Positions 45,781 to 54,947 of a stretch of 64,000 nucleotides of DNA are shown here, in pieces. The stretch is taken from the NCBI RefSeq assembly GCF_000816845.1, contig NZ_CP006880.1:1054001-1118000 (forward strand), written 5' to 3'. Position numbers and translations under genes: made by a program. Numbering within the stretch: the first letter of the stretch is position 1; each line of letters begins with the position of its first letter. Under the pieces are notes generated by a model. The model was given only the letters and a program-made list of their open reading frames with translations, made no database searches and was not told where the DNA came from. This DNA is from Rhizobium gallicum bv. gallicum R602sp (lineage in GTDB: Bacteria; Pseudomonadota; Alphaproteobacteria; Rhizobiales; Rhizobiaceae).

Positions 45781-46577
45781 CGGAGACACCGGCAATCGAC
45801 AGTTTCGCGGACAGGATCAGGACAGACGGGCATGCAGGCCTGGTTTCCGCCTGGATCGGTATACCCGAACCGTTGGTCGTCCATCATCTGGTGCAGGAAG
45901 ATTTCGATTCCGTCGTGCTCGATATGCAGCATGGCATGTGGGATATGGCTTCAGCATCGAATGCCGTTACGCAATCCCGTTCTGCGGGAAAACCGGCAAT
46001 TGCGCGCATTCCGGTTGGCGATTTCGCTTCGGCCTCACGGCTGCTCGATGCTGGTTGCACTGGCATCATCGCGCCAATGGTCAATTCGGTCTCCGATGCA
46101 AAGGCGCTTGTGCGGTTTGCCAAGTATCCACCGCTTGGCGAGCGAAGCTGGGGACCGACGCTGGCACTCAACCACATGAAGCTCTCGGCAGATGAATACC
46201 TGCGCGCCGCCAACCGGCTGACGCTGACGATTGCGATGGTGGAGACGCGGGCAGCACTTGATGCCGTCGACGGCATCCTTGGTGTCGAAGGCATCGACGG
46301 CGTCTTCGTCGGGCCGTCCGATTTGTCGATTGCCCTTTCAAACGGTGCAAGGCTTGCGCCGGACACCGACGAGATCGACAAGGAACTCGCGCACATTGTG
46401 GCGCGGTGCCGAGCACACAAGAAATTCACCTGCGCCTTCGGCAGCAATGGCAAGCGTGCTGGCGAGCTGTTGAGGCTCGGTTGCGATCTTGTCGTTGCGA
46501 GCGCCGATACGACGCAGCTGCGCGCTGGCGCCGCCAGTGCGATCGCCGCGGCCCGGACGTTTGCCTCCGGCCACTAG
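45777..46577 (+). CDS. HpcH/HpaI-family aldolase
   Basis: A 266-residue class II pyruvate aldolase-type protein with 'LVSAWIGIPEPLVVHHLVQEDFDSVVLDMQHG', metal and substrate residues in 'IVETR'-like 'IAMVETRAALD', and 'GIDGVFVGPSDLSIAL'. It would cleave or form a 2-keto-3-deoxy or 4-hydroxy-2-oxo acid. The ATG at 45777 is inside an ATGA overlap and has GGAG upstream, which is why it is preferred over the ATG at 45765. Confidence 0.88.
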   Translation: MTETPAIDSFADRIRTDGHAGLVSAWIGIPEPLVVHHLVQEDFDSVVLDMQHGMWDMASASNAVTQSRSAGKPAIARIPVGDFASASRLLDAGCTGIIAPMVNSVSDAKALVRFAKYPPLGERSWGPTLALNHMKLSADEYLRAANRLTLTIAMVETRAALDAVDGILGVEGIDGVFVGPSDLSIALSNGARLAPDTDEIDKELAHIVARCRAHKKFTCAFGSNGKRAGELLRLGCDLVVASADTTQLRAGAASAIAAARTFASGH

Positions 46578-47254
46578 GCGGACGATTTTACAGCAAGCCA
46601 GATGACGTGGCGCGCCCCGCCGCGCTTACCGTTGGCGCGTGTATTGACCATGTCCACCGAAAAGCCGCTGTCGCGCAGCTTGCGGCTGAAGCTCGCATTG
46701 GGGCCGGAAGACCAGACGGCGAGAACGCCGCCAGAGCGCAGGGCTTCGCGGGATGCTCGCAGGCCGTTGAAATCATAAAGCCTGTCGTTGGATTTGCGGG
46801 TCAGCCCGTCCGGCCCATTGTCGACGTCGAGCAGGATTGCGTCGAAGCCTGCTTTGACTGAGTGGATCGCCTCTGCGACGTCGCCTTGATGGATTAAGAC
46901 GCGCGGATCCTCGAGGCATCCCTTAAAAACCTCCGCCATTGGCCCTCGTGCCCAGGCGACCACGGCCGGAACCAGCTCAGCGACAACCACTTCGGCGTCC
47001 GCGGGTAGGACCGCGAGCGCTGCGCGCAAGGTGAAGCCCATGCCGAGGCCGCCGATGAGGACCTTCGGGCGTCTGTGGCCTTTGATGCGATCCCAGGAAA
47101 GCGTTGCAAGCGCTTCTTCAGATCCGCTGAGACGGCTGTTCATCAGTTCGTTCGAGCCGAGCATGATGGAGAATTCGCGGCCTCGCTGCTTCAGGCGCAA
47201 TTCTCCGCCGTCCCCGGGGATGATCGTGGAGTCGAGCTGTATCCAAGGTAGCAT
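46574..47254 (-). CDS. spermidine synthase-like methyltransferase-fold protein
   Basis: A 226-residue Rossmann protein with 'VLIGGLGMGFTLRAAL' (nucleotide/AdoMet loop), 'VVVAELVPAVVAWAR' (acidic residue at the end of strand 2) and 'FDAILLDVDNGPDGL'. This resembles spermidine-synthase-fold proteins lacking the N-terminal domain. The substrate is unknown. It is convergent with the aldolase gene, overlapping by four bases. Confidence 0.75.
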   Translation of the reverse strand: MLPWIQLDSTIIPGDGGELRLKQRGREFSIMLGSNELMNSRLSGSEEALATLSWDRIKGHRRPKVLIGGLGMGFTLRAALAVLPADAEVVVAELVPAVVAWARGPMAEVFKGCLEDPRVLIHQGDVAEAIHSVKAGFDAILLDVDNGPDGLTRKSNDRLYDFNGLRASREALRSGGVLAVWSSGPNASFSRKLRDSGFSVDMVNTRANGKRGGARHVIWLAVKSSA

Positions 47255-47354
47255 TGCGGCAAGGCCTCACGGAAATTCGTGGTCTCCACTAACACGAAAT
47301 GCATGCCAGCGAGATAGAAATTGGCGTGGCGGCTTTGCTGCGCCCTCGGTTGTC

Positions 47355-47654
47355 CTATTGCGGGCACGCCTGGCCATAGCGGCTTGTCTTGCCTGCAACG
47401 CCGCGTTTGGGCGGTGGGCAGCGCCTGACATCAGTCGGGCCGGTGTGGCGCGGTATGACGACATCAACACTGCCGGTTTCTACCGGATCAAGCGGAATGA
47501 CGAGACCATTCGTCGTTGGGCTTTCCGGCGAGGTTCCGAGAGGAGGAGTGCCGTCAATGCGCCCGGTATAATCCGTGCCCATATTGGATTGCGCCAACAC
47601 GGGACCGGCTATGCCGAGAAAGACAATCGAAGTCACCGCGAAAATCGTGCGCAT
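47355..47654 (-). CDS. small exported hypothetical protein
   Basis: A 99-residue protein with a clear signal peptide ('IFAVTSIVFLGIAGPVLAQ') and a Pro/Gly/Thr-rich mature part ending in a Cys- and Lys-rich stretch ('RRCPPPKRGVAGKTSRYGQACPQ'). GGAT is the only ribosome-site-like element before the ATG. No family recognised. The flanking 100-base gaps hold nothing else I can identify. Confidence 0.6.
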   Translation of the reverse strand: MRTIFAVTSIVFLGIAGPVLAQSNMGTDYTGRIDGTPPLGTSPESPTTNGLVIPLDPVETGSVDVVIPRHTGPTDVRRCPPPKRGVAGKTSRYGQACPQ

Positions 47655-47766
47655 GATCAAAATCCTTTCGAGCTGATCAACGCGGCAACAACGGCAAAGG
47701 CGGCCATTTGTTCCGGACCGTTCCGATCACATCGCAGAGAGCGCTTCGCCTTCTAGGCCAGCGGGT

Positions 47767-48408
47767 TTAGCGTGCTGCCCAATTGGCGCCGCGCCGGAAG
47801 ATAGACTTCATCTGCGGCACGCCGAATTCCTTGGACTGATGGCCGAGCGAGGAATAGAAGACGCGGCCTTTTCCGTATTTCCGCTTCCAGACGACCGGCA
47901 TTACCACGCCGTCAATCCAGTAGGCATGATCACCTGTGAACGTCGTCGTCGCGAGCACCTCGTTCGAGGGGTCGACATGCATGTAATATTGCTCCGACGT
48001 ATAGGAAAAATCGCTGATCCCTTCCATGACCGGGTCGTCCGGCCGCGTGATATCTACCGTGTAGTCGATGATGTTGCCCGGATGGGCGACCCATTGGCCG
48101 CCGATGATGAACTGGTATTCGACGCACTCGCGGAAGCTGTCGCCAGCACCGCCGTGATAGCCGGCGATGCCGACGCCGTTTTCGATCGCAGCAGCGAGAT
48201 TCTTGATCTCTTCCTTTTCGATCTTCGACATGGTGACGATTGGCACGACGAGGCTCATATCATGCACCGACGGATCGGCGAAGGCTTCGGTGCTGTGCTC
48301 GACATAGACCTTGAAGCCGTCCTCCTGAAGCATGTCCTTGATGATGGCAGCGCATTCCTGTGGCTCGTGGCCGCTCCAGCCGCCCCAGACAATCAGTGCT
48401 TCGCGCAT
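47767..48408 (-). CDS. ThuA-like protein (trehalose utilisation family)
   Basis: A 213-residue ThuA-domain (glutamine-amidotransferase-like fold) protein with 'ALIVWGGWSGHEPQECAAII', 'GVGIAGYHGGAGDSFRECVEYQFIIGGQWVAHPG' and the C-terminal 'GRVFYSSLGHQSKEF'. In Sinorhizobium ThuA and ThuB help convert trehalose and related disaccharides to 3-keto derivatives. GGAGGAAAG precedes the ATG. It is last in a leftward operon with a Gfo/Idh/MocA oxidoreductase and a ROK regulator. Confidence 0.88.
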   Translation of the reverse strand: MREALIVWGGWSGHEPQECAAIIKDMLQEDGFKVYVEHSTEAFADPSVHDMSLVVPIVTMSKIEKEEIKNLAAAIENGVGIAGYHGGAGDSFRECVEYQFIIGGQWVAHPGNIIDYTVDITRPDDPVMEGISDFSYTSEQYYMHVDPSNEVLATTTFTGDHAYWIDGVVMPVVWKRKYGKGRVFYSSLGHQSKEFGVPQMKSIFRRGANWAAR

Positions 48409-48426
48409 GTTCTTTCCTCCTGAATA

Positions 48427-49527
48427 CTACTTGCCCAACCGTCCATTGATAAGGGAATCCGACAGCGGCGCCGGGCGCTCCGTCTCTGTGGCGATCGTGA
48501 CCGTGCGGCCGGTTTCGGAGGCCGCGTGAAACGCCTCCATGACTTCGAGAACGTGCAGCGCGAGGCTGCCGTTTGCCCGGTGCGGGCGATTGGAACGGAT
48601 GGCATGTGCAAGATCTGCAACGCCGAGCGAGCGGTAGTTGCCGTCTGCGTAAGGCGCAGTCAGTTCCTGCGGTTCGAAGCTTCCGCCCTTTTTCAGAAGC
48701 TGCACCTCGCCGCCGAAATGGTTGGGGTCCGGAACGATCAGCGTGCCTTCCGTGCCATAGAGTTCAAGCGGCACGTGCTTGTGCCCGGCGACGTCGAAAC
48801 TCATGCCAATCTGAACGACCGCCCCGTTGGCAAAGGCCATGATGCCGACGACATGGGTTGGCACGTGCACGGGAATATGCTCGCCGCTGTGCGGCTCGCT
48901 GGTGATGATACGCTCCTTGCGGGGCGCAATCGCAAAGCCCGCGACCTGCGCTACCGGTCCGAAGAGATTGAGGAGATCGGTGATGTAATAAGGTCCCATG
49001 TCGAGCATCGGCCCGCCGCCGACCTCGTAGTAGAAGGCCGGGTTCGGGTGCCATCGTTCGTGGCCGGGGCACATGAAGGTGGCCGTGCCGCCGACCGGCT
49101 GGCCGATCACGCCCTTGTCGATCAGGGCACGCGCCGTCTGATGCCCGCCGCCGAGGAAGGTATCGGGTGCCGCGCCGATGCGAAGGTTTTTCGCTTTCGC
49201 GGCTTCAGCGAGCTTTTTCCCTTCCACGAAACTAATTCCGAGCGGCTTTTCCGAATACGTGTGTTTTCCTGCTTCAAGTGCCTGCAGGCCGACTGCCACA
49301 TGCGCTTTCGGTATTGTTAGGTTGACAATGACTTCGATCTTTGGATCAGCAAGGAGCTCGTCGATGTTTTTCGCCGGGACGTTGAATTCGGCGGCTTTTG
49401 CCTCCGCCAGCGATCGGTTGAGATCGGCGATGCCGCGGATATCGAGGATCGGGAAAGAGGCCATGGCCTTGAGGTATGCGCCTGAAATATTGCCGCATCC
49501 GATGATGCCGATGCCGACTCTCTCCAT
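48427..49527 (-). CDS. Gfo/Idh/MocA-family oxidoreductase (ThuB-like)
   Basis: A 366-residue oxidoreductase with the NAD(P) loop 'IGIIGCGNISGAYLKAM' and the family's 'YSEKPLGISFVEGKKLAEAAK' near residue 92, whose 'EKP' lysine is catalytic. GGAGGAAAT precedes the ATG at 49527. The pairing with a ThuA protein fits keto-sugar metabolism, in which this enzyme oxidises a sugar hydroxyl. The substrate cannot be told from sequence alone. Confidence 0.88.
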   Translation of the reverse strand: MERVGIGIIGCGNISGAYLKAMASFPILDIRGIADLNRSLAEAKAAEFNVPAKNIDELLADPKIEVIVNLTIPKAHVAVGLQALEAGKHTYSEKPLGISFVEGKKLAEAAKAKNLRIGAAPDTFLGGGHQTARALIDKGVIGQPVGGTATFMCPGHERWHPNPAFYYEVGGGPMLDMGPYYITDLLNLFGPVAQVAGFAIAPRKERIITSEPHSGEHIPVHVPTHVVGIMAFANGAVVQIGMSFDVAGHKHVPLELYGTEGTLIVPDPNHFGGEVQLLKKGGSFEPQELTAPYADGNYRSLGVADLAHAIRSNRPHRANGSLALHVLEVMEAFHAASETGRTVTIATETERPAPLSDSLINGRLGK

Positions 49528-49561
49528 GATTTCCTCCCAATCGATTTTACAGTTACAGCTT

Positions 49562-50761
49562 TTACAGTGCCGGCCCCGTCGTGTTCCAAGGAGACTCGTA
49601 GAGTTCGTAAAGGGCAACGGCTGCCGCACCTTGCGCCCAGAAATCGTCTGTGGAGTCGTCGAAGATGAGTTCGGTGACGCCCTTTAAGGATGGTGGGATC
49701 GCAAGTGCATAGGCATCGCGCAGGCTGTTCAGAAAGGGCTCGCCGAGCGCCAGGCTGGAACCGACGAGGATCACACGCGGCGGGGCAAAGAGCGTGACGA
49801 TGTTGGCAATCGTCAGCCCGACGGCCTCGCCGGCGCGGACGGCGGCGCCGATGAGGACATTGTCCTCCGCCTTGATCAGCGCCTGAGCATGGGCCATGCC
49901 GCGGCCGAGACGGATTGCTTCCGCAAAACGCCCGTCGGCCTGCTGTTCGCCAAGGATTGCACTTTCGCCAGCCCGGCTCGACAGCCGCACGGTGCCCTGC
50001 GACCCCGTGCCGAGCACGAGATCGCCGAGATTGTGGCTGAGGCCGCCGGCACCGCGGAAGAGTTGATTGCCATGCAGCACGCCAAGCCCGAGCGTCTGTT
50101 CCAGGGAGATCAACACCATATCCTCGAGATCTCGCGCCTTGCCGAACCAGTGATGAGCAAGGGTGATTGCATGTGCATCGCTTTCTATGATGGTCGACGT
50201 CCCAAGCCGCGCAGTCATCTCCGAGGCGAAATCGACATTCGTATCCCGAAAGATGGGGCTGCTGCGAACATGGCCAGTGCGATGCTCGATAACGCCCGGA
50301 AGCCCAAGGCAAACGGTATCGACATCTTCCAGCGACAAGCCGGCATCCACGACGCAGCGGCGCACGCCATCCTCCACCAGGTCGGCGATGACTGTGATCG
50401 GCTGCCGGTCGATGCGGATAGGCAGGGTGAGTTTCGAAAGCACGTCTCCGCGGAAATCGGTGAGGACGAAAACGAGCCGGCTTGCGGCAATTTTGGCACC
50501 GACGACGCGCGCGGCATCCGGGTTCAATTCCAGCATCACACGGGGACGGCCGCGAGCCCCCTCGTTGCGGATATCGCCTTCGTGGCGCGGCAAAATGAGC
50601 CCGTCATCGAGAAGCGAGGCGGTAATTGCCGATACCGTCGTGGTCGAAAGTTCGGTGCGTTCGCTGATCTCTACACGTGCGATCGGTCCGTGGCGGCGGA
50701 TCGTGTCCAGCACGTTCAAGCGATTGATCGCGCGCATTAATTCAGGATCTGCGGTCTTCAT
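49562..50761 (-). CDS. ROK-family transcriptional regulator
   Basis: A 399-residue ROK repressor-type protein. The N-terminal winged helix covers about residues 8-65 ('RLNVLDTIRRHGPIARVEISERTELSTTTVSAITASLLDDGLI'), followed by the kinase-like sugar-sensing domain. It differs from active kinases in having 'GAKIAASRLVFVLTDFRGD' instead of a clean phosphate loop. It is transcribed away from the sugar ABC operon across a 208-base intergene and probably represses both sides in the absence of sugar. Confidence 0.88.
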   Translation of the reverse strand: MKTADPELMRAINRLNVLDTIRRHGPIARVEISERTELSTTTVSAITASLLDDGLILPRHEGDIRNEGARGRPRVMLELNPDAARVVGAKIAASRLVFVLTDFRGDVLSKLTLPIRIDRQPITVIADLVEDGVRRCVVDAGLSLEDVDTVCLGLPGVIEHRTGHVRSSPIFRDTNVDFASEMTARLGTSTIIESDAHAITLAHHWFGKARDLEDMVLISLEQTLGLGVLHGNQLFRGAGGLSHNLGDLVLGTGSQGTVRLSSRAGESAILGEQQADGRFAEAIRLGRGMAHAQALIKAEDNVLIGAAVRAGEAVGLTIANIVTLFAPPRVILVGSSLALGEPFLNSLRDAYALAIPPSLKGVTELIFDDSTDDFWAQGAAAVALYELYESPWNTTGPAL

Positions 50762-50827
50762 GAAAACTAGCCGGGCAATCGCTTTGCTTCAGGGCTCAGC
50801 CCCGATTATTTTCGACGGGATACGAAT

Positions 50828-50918
50828 TAAATAACAAACAGTTTGCGGATGCTGTCAAGCAGATTTGCCAAAAATTTGCTCTATCGGGTTGACATCAGTC
50901 AGAGCTGCGTTGAATTAT
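50828..50918. promoter_or_regulatory. divergent promoters between the ROK gene and the sugar ABC operon
   Basis: Rightward: TTGACA at 50889-50894 and AATTAT at 50913-50918, 18 bases apart, before the SBP gene. Leftward: TTGACA on the minus strand at 50853-50858 with a TTATTT-like -10 around 50829-50834. The 30 bases between the two -35 boxes contain the near-repeat ATTTGCC/ATTTGCT, a possible ROK site. Confidence 0.5.
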
Positions 50919-50969
50919 TCCGCATAGGGGAAAAATTAGTGAGGACGTTGGCCCCCGGGAGGAAAATCC

Positions 50970-52277
50970 ATGACGTATATTCGCACGAATGCTGCTCTTC
51001 GCGCCAAGCGCATCGCATTTCTGGCCGCTGCCGCAGGCATTTCCGTGATGCTCGGAGCCGGTGCAGCCTGCGCAACAACGGTCGTAAAGTGGCTGCATCT
51101 GGAGCTCGATCCAGCTTACGTGGCCAAGTGGGAGGAAATTGCCAAGGCTTATGAAGAAAAGCACCCGGATGTCGACATCCAGATGCAGTTTCTCGAAAAC
51201 GAGGCATTCAAGGCAAAATTGCCGACGCTTCTCCAGTCCGACGATTTACCGGACTTCTTTTTCAGCTGGGGCGGGGGCGTCCTCAAACAACAATCTGAGA
51301 CCGGTGCGCTTCAGGATGTGACAGCCGCGCTCAATGCGGATGGCGGCAAGCTGCGCAATGCCTATAGCGCCGCCTCTGTCAGTGGTCTGACCTTTGACGG
51401 CAAGGTCTGGGCAATGCCATACAAGGTCGGACTCGTCAGCTTCTTCTACAATAAGGAGCTCTTTGCAAAGGCTGGCGTGAAGGCCGAGGATATCAAGACC
51501 TGGGCCAGCTTTCTCGAAGCCGTGAAAAAGCTCAAGGACGCCGGCATCGTGCCGATCGCAGGTGGCGGCGGCGAAAAATGGCCGATCCACTTCTATTGGA
51601 GCTATCTCGTCATGCGCGAAGGCGGAGAAAAGGTCTTCGATGCTGCCAAGAAAGGCGAGGGCGAAGGCTTCTTGGATCCGGCGATCATCAAAGCCGGTGA
51701 GGATCTTGCCGAACTCGGGAAGCTTGAACCCTTCCAGCCTGGCTATCTGGGTGCGACCTGGCCGCAAACGCTGGGCGTCTTCGGCGATGGTAAGGCCGCT
51801 ATGATCCTCGGTTTTGAGAATACCGAAGCCAATCAGCGCAAGAATGCCGGTGACGGAAAGGGACTTTCGCCGGAAAACATCGGCCGCTTTAACTTCCCGG
51901 CCGTAGAAGGCGGCGCCGGTAAGGTAACCGATACTCTGGGTGGTTTGAACGGCTGGGCGGTAACCAAGAAGGCTTCCAAGGAAGCAATCGATTTTCTCGC
52001 CTTCCTGACGAATGCAGAAAACGAAAGATCCATGGCCAAAGCCGCGATGCTTCTGCCGGTGGCCGTCGGCGCCGATGATGGTGTGACGAATTCGCTTCTG
52101 GCTCAATCCGCCAAGCAACTCGCCGCCTCGACCTGGCACCAGAACTATTTCGATCAGGATCTCGGCGCTGCCGTTGGCCGTGTCGTCAATGACGTCTCCG
52201 TTGAAATCGTCTCCGGCCAGATGAGTTCGCAGGATGGCGCCCAGCAGATCCAGGACGCCTTCGAACTGGAGCAATAA
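50970..52277 (+). CDS. sugar ABC transporter substrate-binding protein (SBP_bac_1)
   Basis: A 435-residue CUT1-type binding protein with a signal peptide near residues 14-36 ('IAFLAAAAGISVMLGAGAACA'). The family pattern follows: 'WEEIAKAYEEKHPDVDIQMQFLENEAFKAKLPTLLQSDDLPDFFFSWGGG' and 'GGLNGWAVTKKASKEAIDFLAFL'. It precedes two permeases. The ThuA/Gfo-Idh-MocA/ROK genes on the other side suggest a disaccharide or glucoside ligand. Confidence 0.92.
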   Translation: MTYIRTNAALRAKRIAFLAAAAGISVMLGAGAACATTVVKWLHLELDPAYVAKWEEIAKAYEEKHPDVDIQMQFLENEAFKAKLPTLLQSDDLPDFFFSWGGGVLKQQSETGALQDVTAALNADGGKLRNAYSAASVSGLTFDGKVWAMPYKVGLVSFFYNKELFAKAGVKAEDIKTWASFLEAVKKLKDAGIVPIAGGGGEKWPIHFYWSYLVMREGGEKVFDAAKKGEGEGFLDPAIIKAGEDLAELGKLEPFQPGYLGATWPQTLGVFGDGKAAMILGFENTEANQRKNAGDGKGLSPENIGRFNFPAVEGGAGKVTDTLGGLNGWAVTKKASKEAIDFLAFLTNAENERSMAKAAMLLPVAVGADDGVTNSLLAQSAKQLAASTWHQNYFDQDLGAAVGRVVNDVSVEIVSGQMSSQDGAQQIQDAFELEQ

Positions 52278-52353
52278 CCCCTCCGCTTCCTTTGTCCCGG
52301 CGCCTTCTCAACAGGTGCCGGGATCGAACCAGGCGCATGCGAAGGCAAGACAA

Positions 52354-53292
52354 ATGGCGAATATTTCCATTTCATCGGCGATCGGTGCGGCAAGACCGGT
52401 CAGGAGCGCGACCAGAAACCGCAGTTCGGCCGCGCATGACCGCTGGGCCGTACTTCTGCTCTTTCTGCCGCCGGCTCTGCTGCTTTTTACGCTCTTCGTC
52501 ATCATGCCGATGGGCGAGGCGGCCTGGTACAGCCTCTATAAGTGGAACGGCTACGGCATGCCGACGGAGTTCATCGCGCTCCGCAACTTCCAAGTCCTCT
52601 TGCGCAACGCCGCCTTCACACAGGCGCTTGTCAATAATGGGCTCATTATTCTGATATCCATCGCCATCCAGGTTCCGCTGGCGATCTGGCTGTCGACGAT
52701 GCTGGCCCACCGTATCCCCGGCGTCGTCGCCTTCCGCTTGATCTTCTTTCTCCCCTACGTTCTTGCCGATGTCGCAGCTGGCCTGATCTGGCGCTTCGTC
52801 TATGACGGCGACTACGGGCTCTTTGCCGCAATCTCGAACTTCTTCGGTTTCGCGACCCCCTATGTGCTCGCCGACAAGGATCTCGCCATCTACGCAGTGC
52901 TTGCCGTTATCGTCTGGAAGTATTTCGGCTTTCACATGATGCTCTTCATCGCCGGCCTGCAATCGGTCGACAAAAATGTGCTCGAAGCAGCTGAGATCGA
53001 CGGGGCGACAGGCTGGCAGAAGTTCCGCTATGTGACACTGCCACTGCTTGGATCCACGCTGCGCCTTTCCATCTTCTTTGCGGTCATCGGTTCGCTGCAG
53101 CTCTTCGACATGATCATGCCGCTGACAGGCGGCGGGCCATCGAATTCGACGCAGACGATGGTGACTTTCCTTTACACCTACGGGGTCATGCGCATGCAGG
53201 TTGGTCTCGGCAGCGCCGTCGGTGTCGTCCTCTTCATCATCTGCATGTCACTCGCCTTCGGCTACAAGAGGATTTTCATGCGCAATGATTGA
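52354..53292 (+). CDS. sugar ABC transporter permease (CUT1, MalF-like)
   Basis: A 312-residue permease with the first helix near residues 32-55, the second around residue 105 and the EAA loop 'EAAEIDGATGWQKFRYVTLPLL' near residue 215. The ATG at 52354 is preferred over the longer open frame, which runs back into the SBP gene. It overlaps the next permease by 8 bases. Confidence 0.9.
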   Translation: MANISISSAIGAARPVRSATRNRSSAAHDRWAVLLLFLPPALLLFTLFVIMPMGEAAWYSLYKWNGYGMPTEFIALRNFQVLLRNAAFTQALVNNGLIILISIAIQVPLAIWLSTMLAHRIPGVVAFRLIFFLPYVLADVAAGLIWRFVYDGDYGLFAAISNFFGFATPYVLADKDLAIYAVLAVIVWKYFGFHMMLFIAGLQSVDKNVLEAAEIDGATGWQKFRYVTLPLLGSTLRLSIFFAVIGSLQLFDMIMPLTGGGPSNSTQTMVTFLYTYGVMRMQVGLGSAVGVVLFIICMSLAFGYKRIFMRND

Positions 53293-54133
53293 TACGAGCT
53301 CCACCATTCGCATGCCGCTGCAGACGCGCGTTTATCTCTACGTGTCGCTGACGTTGATTGCGGCGCTGGTTCTCATACCGTTGCTGACGACGGCGCTCGG
53401 CGGTTTCAAGACGCTGGGCGACCTGCGCACCAATCCCTTTGGGCTCCCTACAGAGTGGCAATGGTCGAACTATACCGATATCCTCTTCGCGGAGCGATAC
53501 TGGCTGCAGATCTTCAATTCGTTGGTAATTGCAGCGCTCACGGTCTCTCTCACGCTGATCGTCTCGTCGATGGCCGCCTTCACCTTTGCGCATGTCCGTT
53601 TCTTCGGCTCGTCGTTCCTGCTGAACTATTTCCTGCTCGGCCTGATGTTTCCGGCAGCAACGGCGATCCTGCCGCTCTTCATCCGCATCCGCGATCTGGG
53701 TCTTCTCGATACCTATTGGGGCGTGGTGCTGCCGCAGGTCGCATTCGGCCTCGGCATGAGCATTCTGCTTTTCAGGAATTATTTCAAAAACCTCCCGGAA
53801 GAATTGTTCCAGGCGGCCTTTGTCGACGGTTGCGGCTATCTGCGCTTCTTCTGGTACATCTCGCTACCGCTTGCGCGGCCGATCATTGCAACCATCAGCA
53901 TCATCTCCTTCGTTGGCAGCTGGAACAGTTATATCCTGCCGCTGATCATGCTGAATTCGGAATCGAAATATCCGTGGCCGCTCGGCATCATGGTCTATCG
54001 CGGCGAGTATGGCACCGAATGGCAGCTGGTGCTCGCCTTCATCACGCTTACCATCCTGCCGACGGTGATCGTGTTCTTCGTGGCCCAAAAGCATATCATC
54101 GCCGGTCTGACCGCTGGCGCCGTGAAGACCTAA
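53285..54133 (+). CDS. sugar ABC transporter permease (CUT1, MalG-like)
   Basis: A 282-residue permease with an N-terminal helix ('VYLYVSLTLIAALVLIPLLTTAL') and the MalG-type EAA loop 'AAFVDGCGYLRFFWYISLPLARP'. It ends the operon. No ATP-binding gene follows; the next gene is thiD on the opposite strand. The transporter must therefore borrow an ATPase encoded elsewhere. Confidence 0.9.
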   Translation: MIDTSSTIRMPLQTRVYLYVSLTLIAALVLIPLLTTALGGFKTLGDLRTNPFGLPTEWQWSNYTDILFAERYWLQIFNSLVIAALTVSLTLIVSSMAAFTFAHVRFFGSSFLLNYFLLGLMFPAATAILPLFIRIRDLGLLDTYWGVVLPQVAFGLGMSILLFRNYFKNLPEELFQAAFVDGCGYLRFFWYISLPLARPIIATISIISFVGSWNSYILPLIMLNSESKYPWPLGIMVYRGEYGTEWQLVLAFITLTILPTVIVFFVAQKHIIAGLTAGAVKT

Positions 54134-54146
54134 GCAGACCCGTGCA

Positions 54147-54947
54147 TCATGGCCAGAGCTGATGAAAATGCTGAACCGGACCATGGCCCGAACCGACGCT
54201 GAGCGTGCCGGCTTTGGCAACGGCGGCAGCCAGGTAATCTTTGGCTGTCGCGACCGCGGCCTCGAGCGATCCGCCCTTTGCGAGCTCTGCTGCAAGCGCG
54301 CTCGAAAGCGTGCAGCCGGTGCCGTGCGTGTTCTTGGTCGGAACGCGTGGCGCTTCAAACCAGGTAATCCCGCTTTCGCTTACCAGGACGTCAGGGCTTT
54401 GCATCCCGCCAAGATGGCCACCCTTTACGAGAACGGCAGAGGGACCGAGCCCACGCAGCTTTTCCGCTTGCCGCTCCATTGCATCTCGGGTCCCTGCAAC
54501 CGGCTCTCCGAGCAGAGCGGCGGCTTCTGGCAGATTGGGGGTAAGAAGAGTTGCGAGCGGCAAAAGCCGGGTCTTGAGAAAATCGATGGCTTCAACATCT
54601 AGGAGGGCAGCACCTCCTTTGGCAATCATCACCGGATCGAGCACGATCGGTATGCCGCAGTGCGGCAAGAGCGCATTGGCGACAGCTTCGGCAATCGGTG
54701 CATTGGCGATCATGCCGATCTTCACCGCATCGACGCGGATATCGGCGAAGATCATGCCGATCTGCTCGGCGACGAAGTCAGCGGGAACTGCATGCACGCT
54801 GGAAACGCCCTGGGTATTCTGAGCCGTCAAGGCGGTCAAAACGGCCATGCCATAGGTGGCGCGCGCCGAACAGGTTTTCAAATCGGCCTGGACGCCCGCG
54901 CCGCCCGAAGGGTCGGAGCCGGCAATGGAAAGAACGTTACATATCAT
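54147..54947 (-). CDS. thiD: ThiD, hydroxymethylpyrimidine/phosphomethylpyrimidine kinase
   Basis: A 266-residue ribokinase-fold enzyme with 'VLSIAGSDPSGGAGVQADLKT' at the N-terminus, 'DPVMIAKGG' near residue 104 and the catalytic anion-hole/Asp motif 'TKNTHGTGCTLSSALAAEL' near residue 210. It phosphorylates HMP and HMP-P for thiamine synthesis. Its ATG overlaps as ATGA the stop of a 58-codon relic ORF that follows a TPP riboswitch. In R. leguminosarum the salvage operon is thiMED; here only thiD is intact. Confidence 0.93.
   Translation of the reverse strand: MICNVLSIAGSDPSGGAGVQADLKTCSARATYGMAVLTALTAQNTQGVSSVHAVPADFVAEQIGMIFADIRVDAVKIGMIANAPIAEAVANALLPHCGIPIVLDPVMIAKGGAALLDVEAIDFLKTRLLPLATLLTPNLPEAAALLGEPVAGTRDAMERQAEKLRGLGPSAVLVKGGHLGGMQSPDVLVSESGITWFEAPRVPTKNTHGTGCTLSSALAAELAKGGSLEAAVATAKDYLAAAVAKAGTLSVGSGHGPVQHFHQLWP

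Noticed and set aside
47767..53292. assigning thuE/F/G/K and thuA/B symbols
   Set aside because: Family membership is clear, but gene order differs from the Sinorhizobium thu locus, a ROK regulator intervenes and thuK is absent. Family names were used instead.
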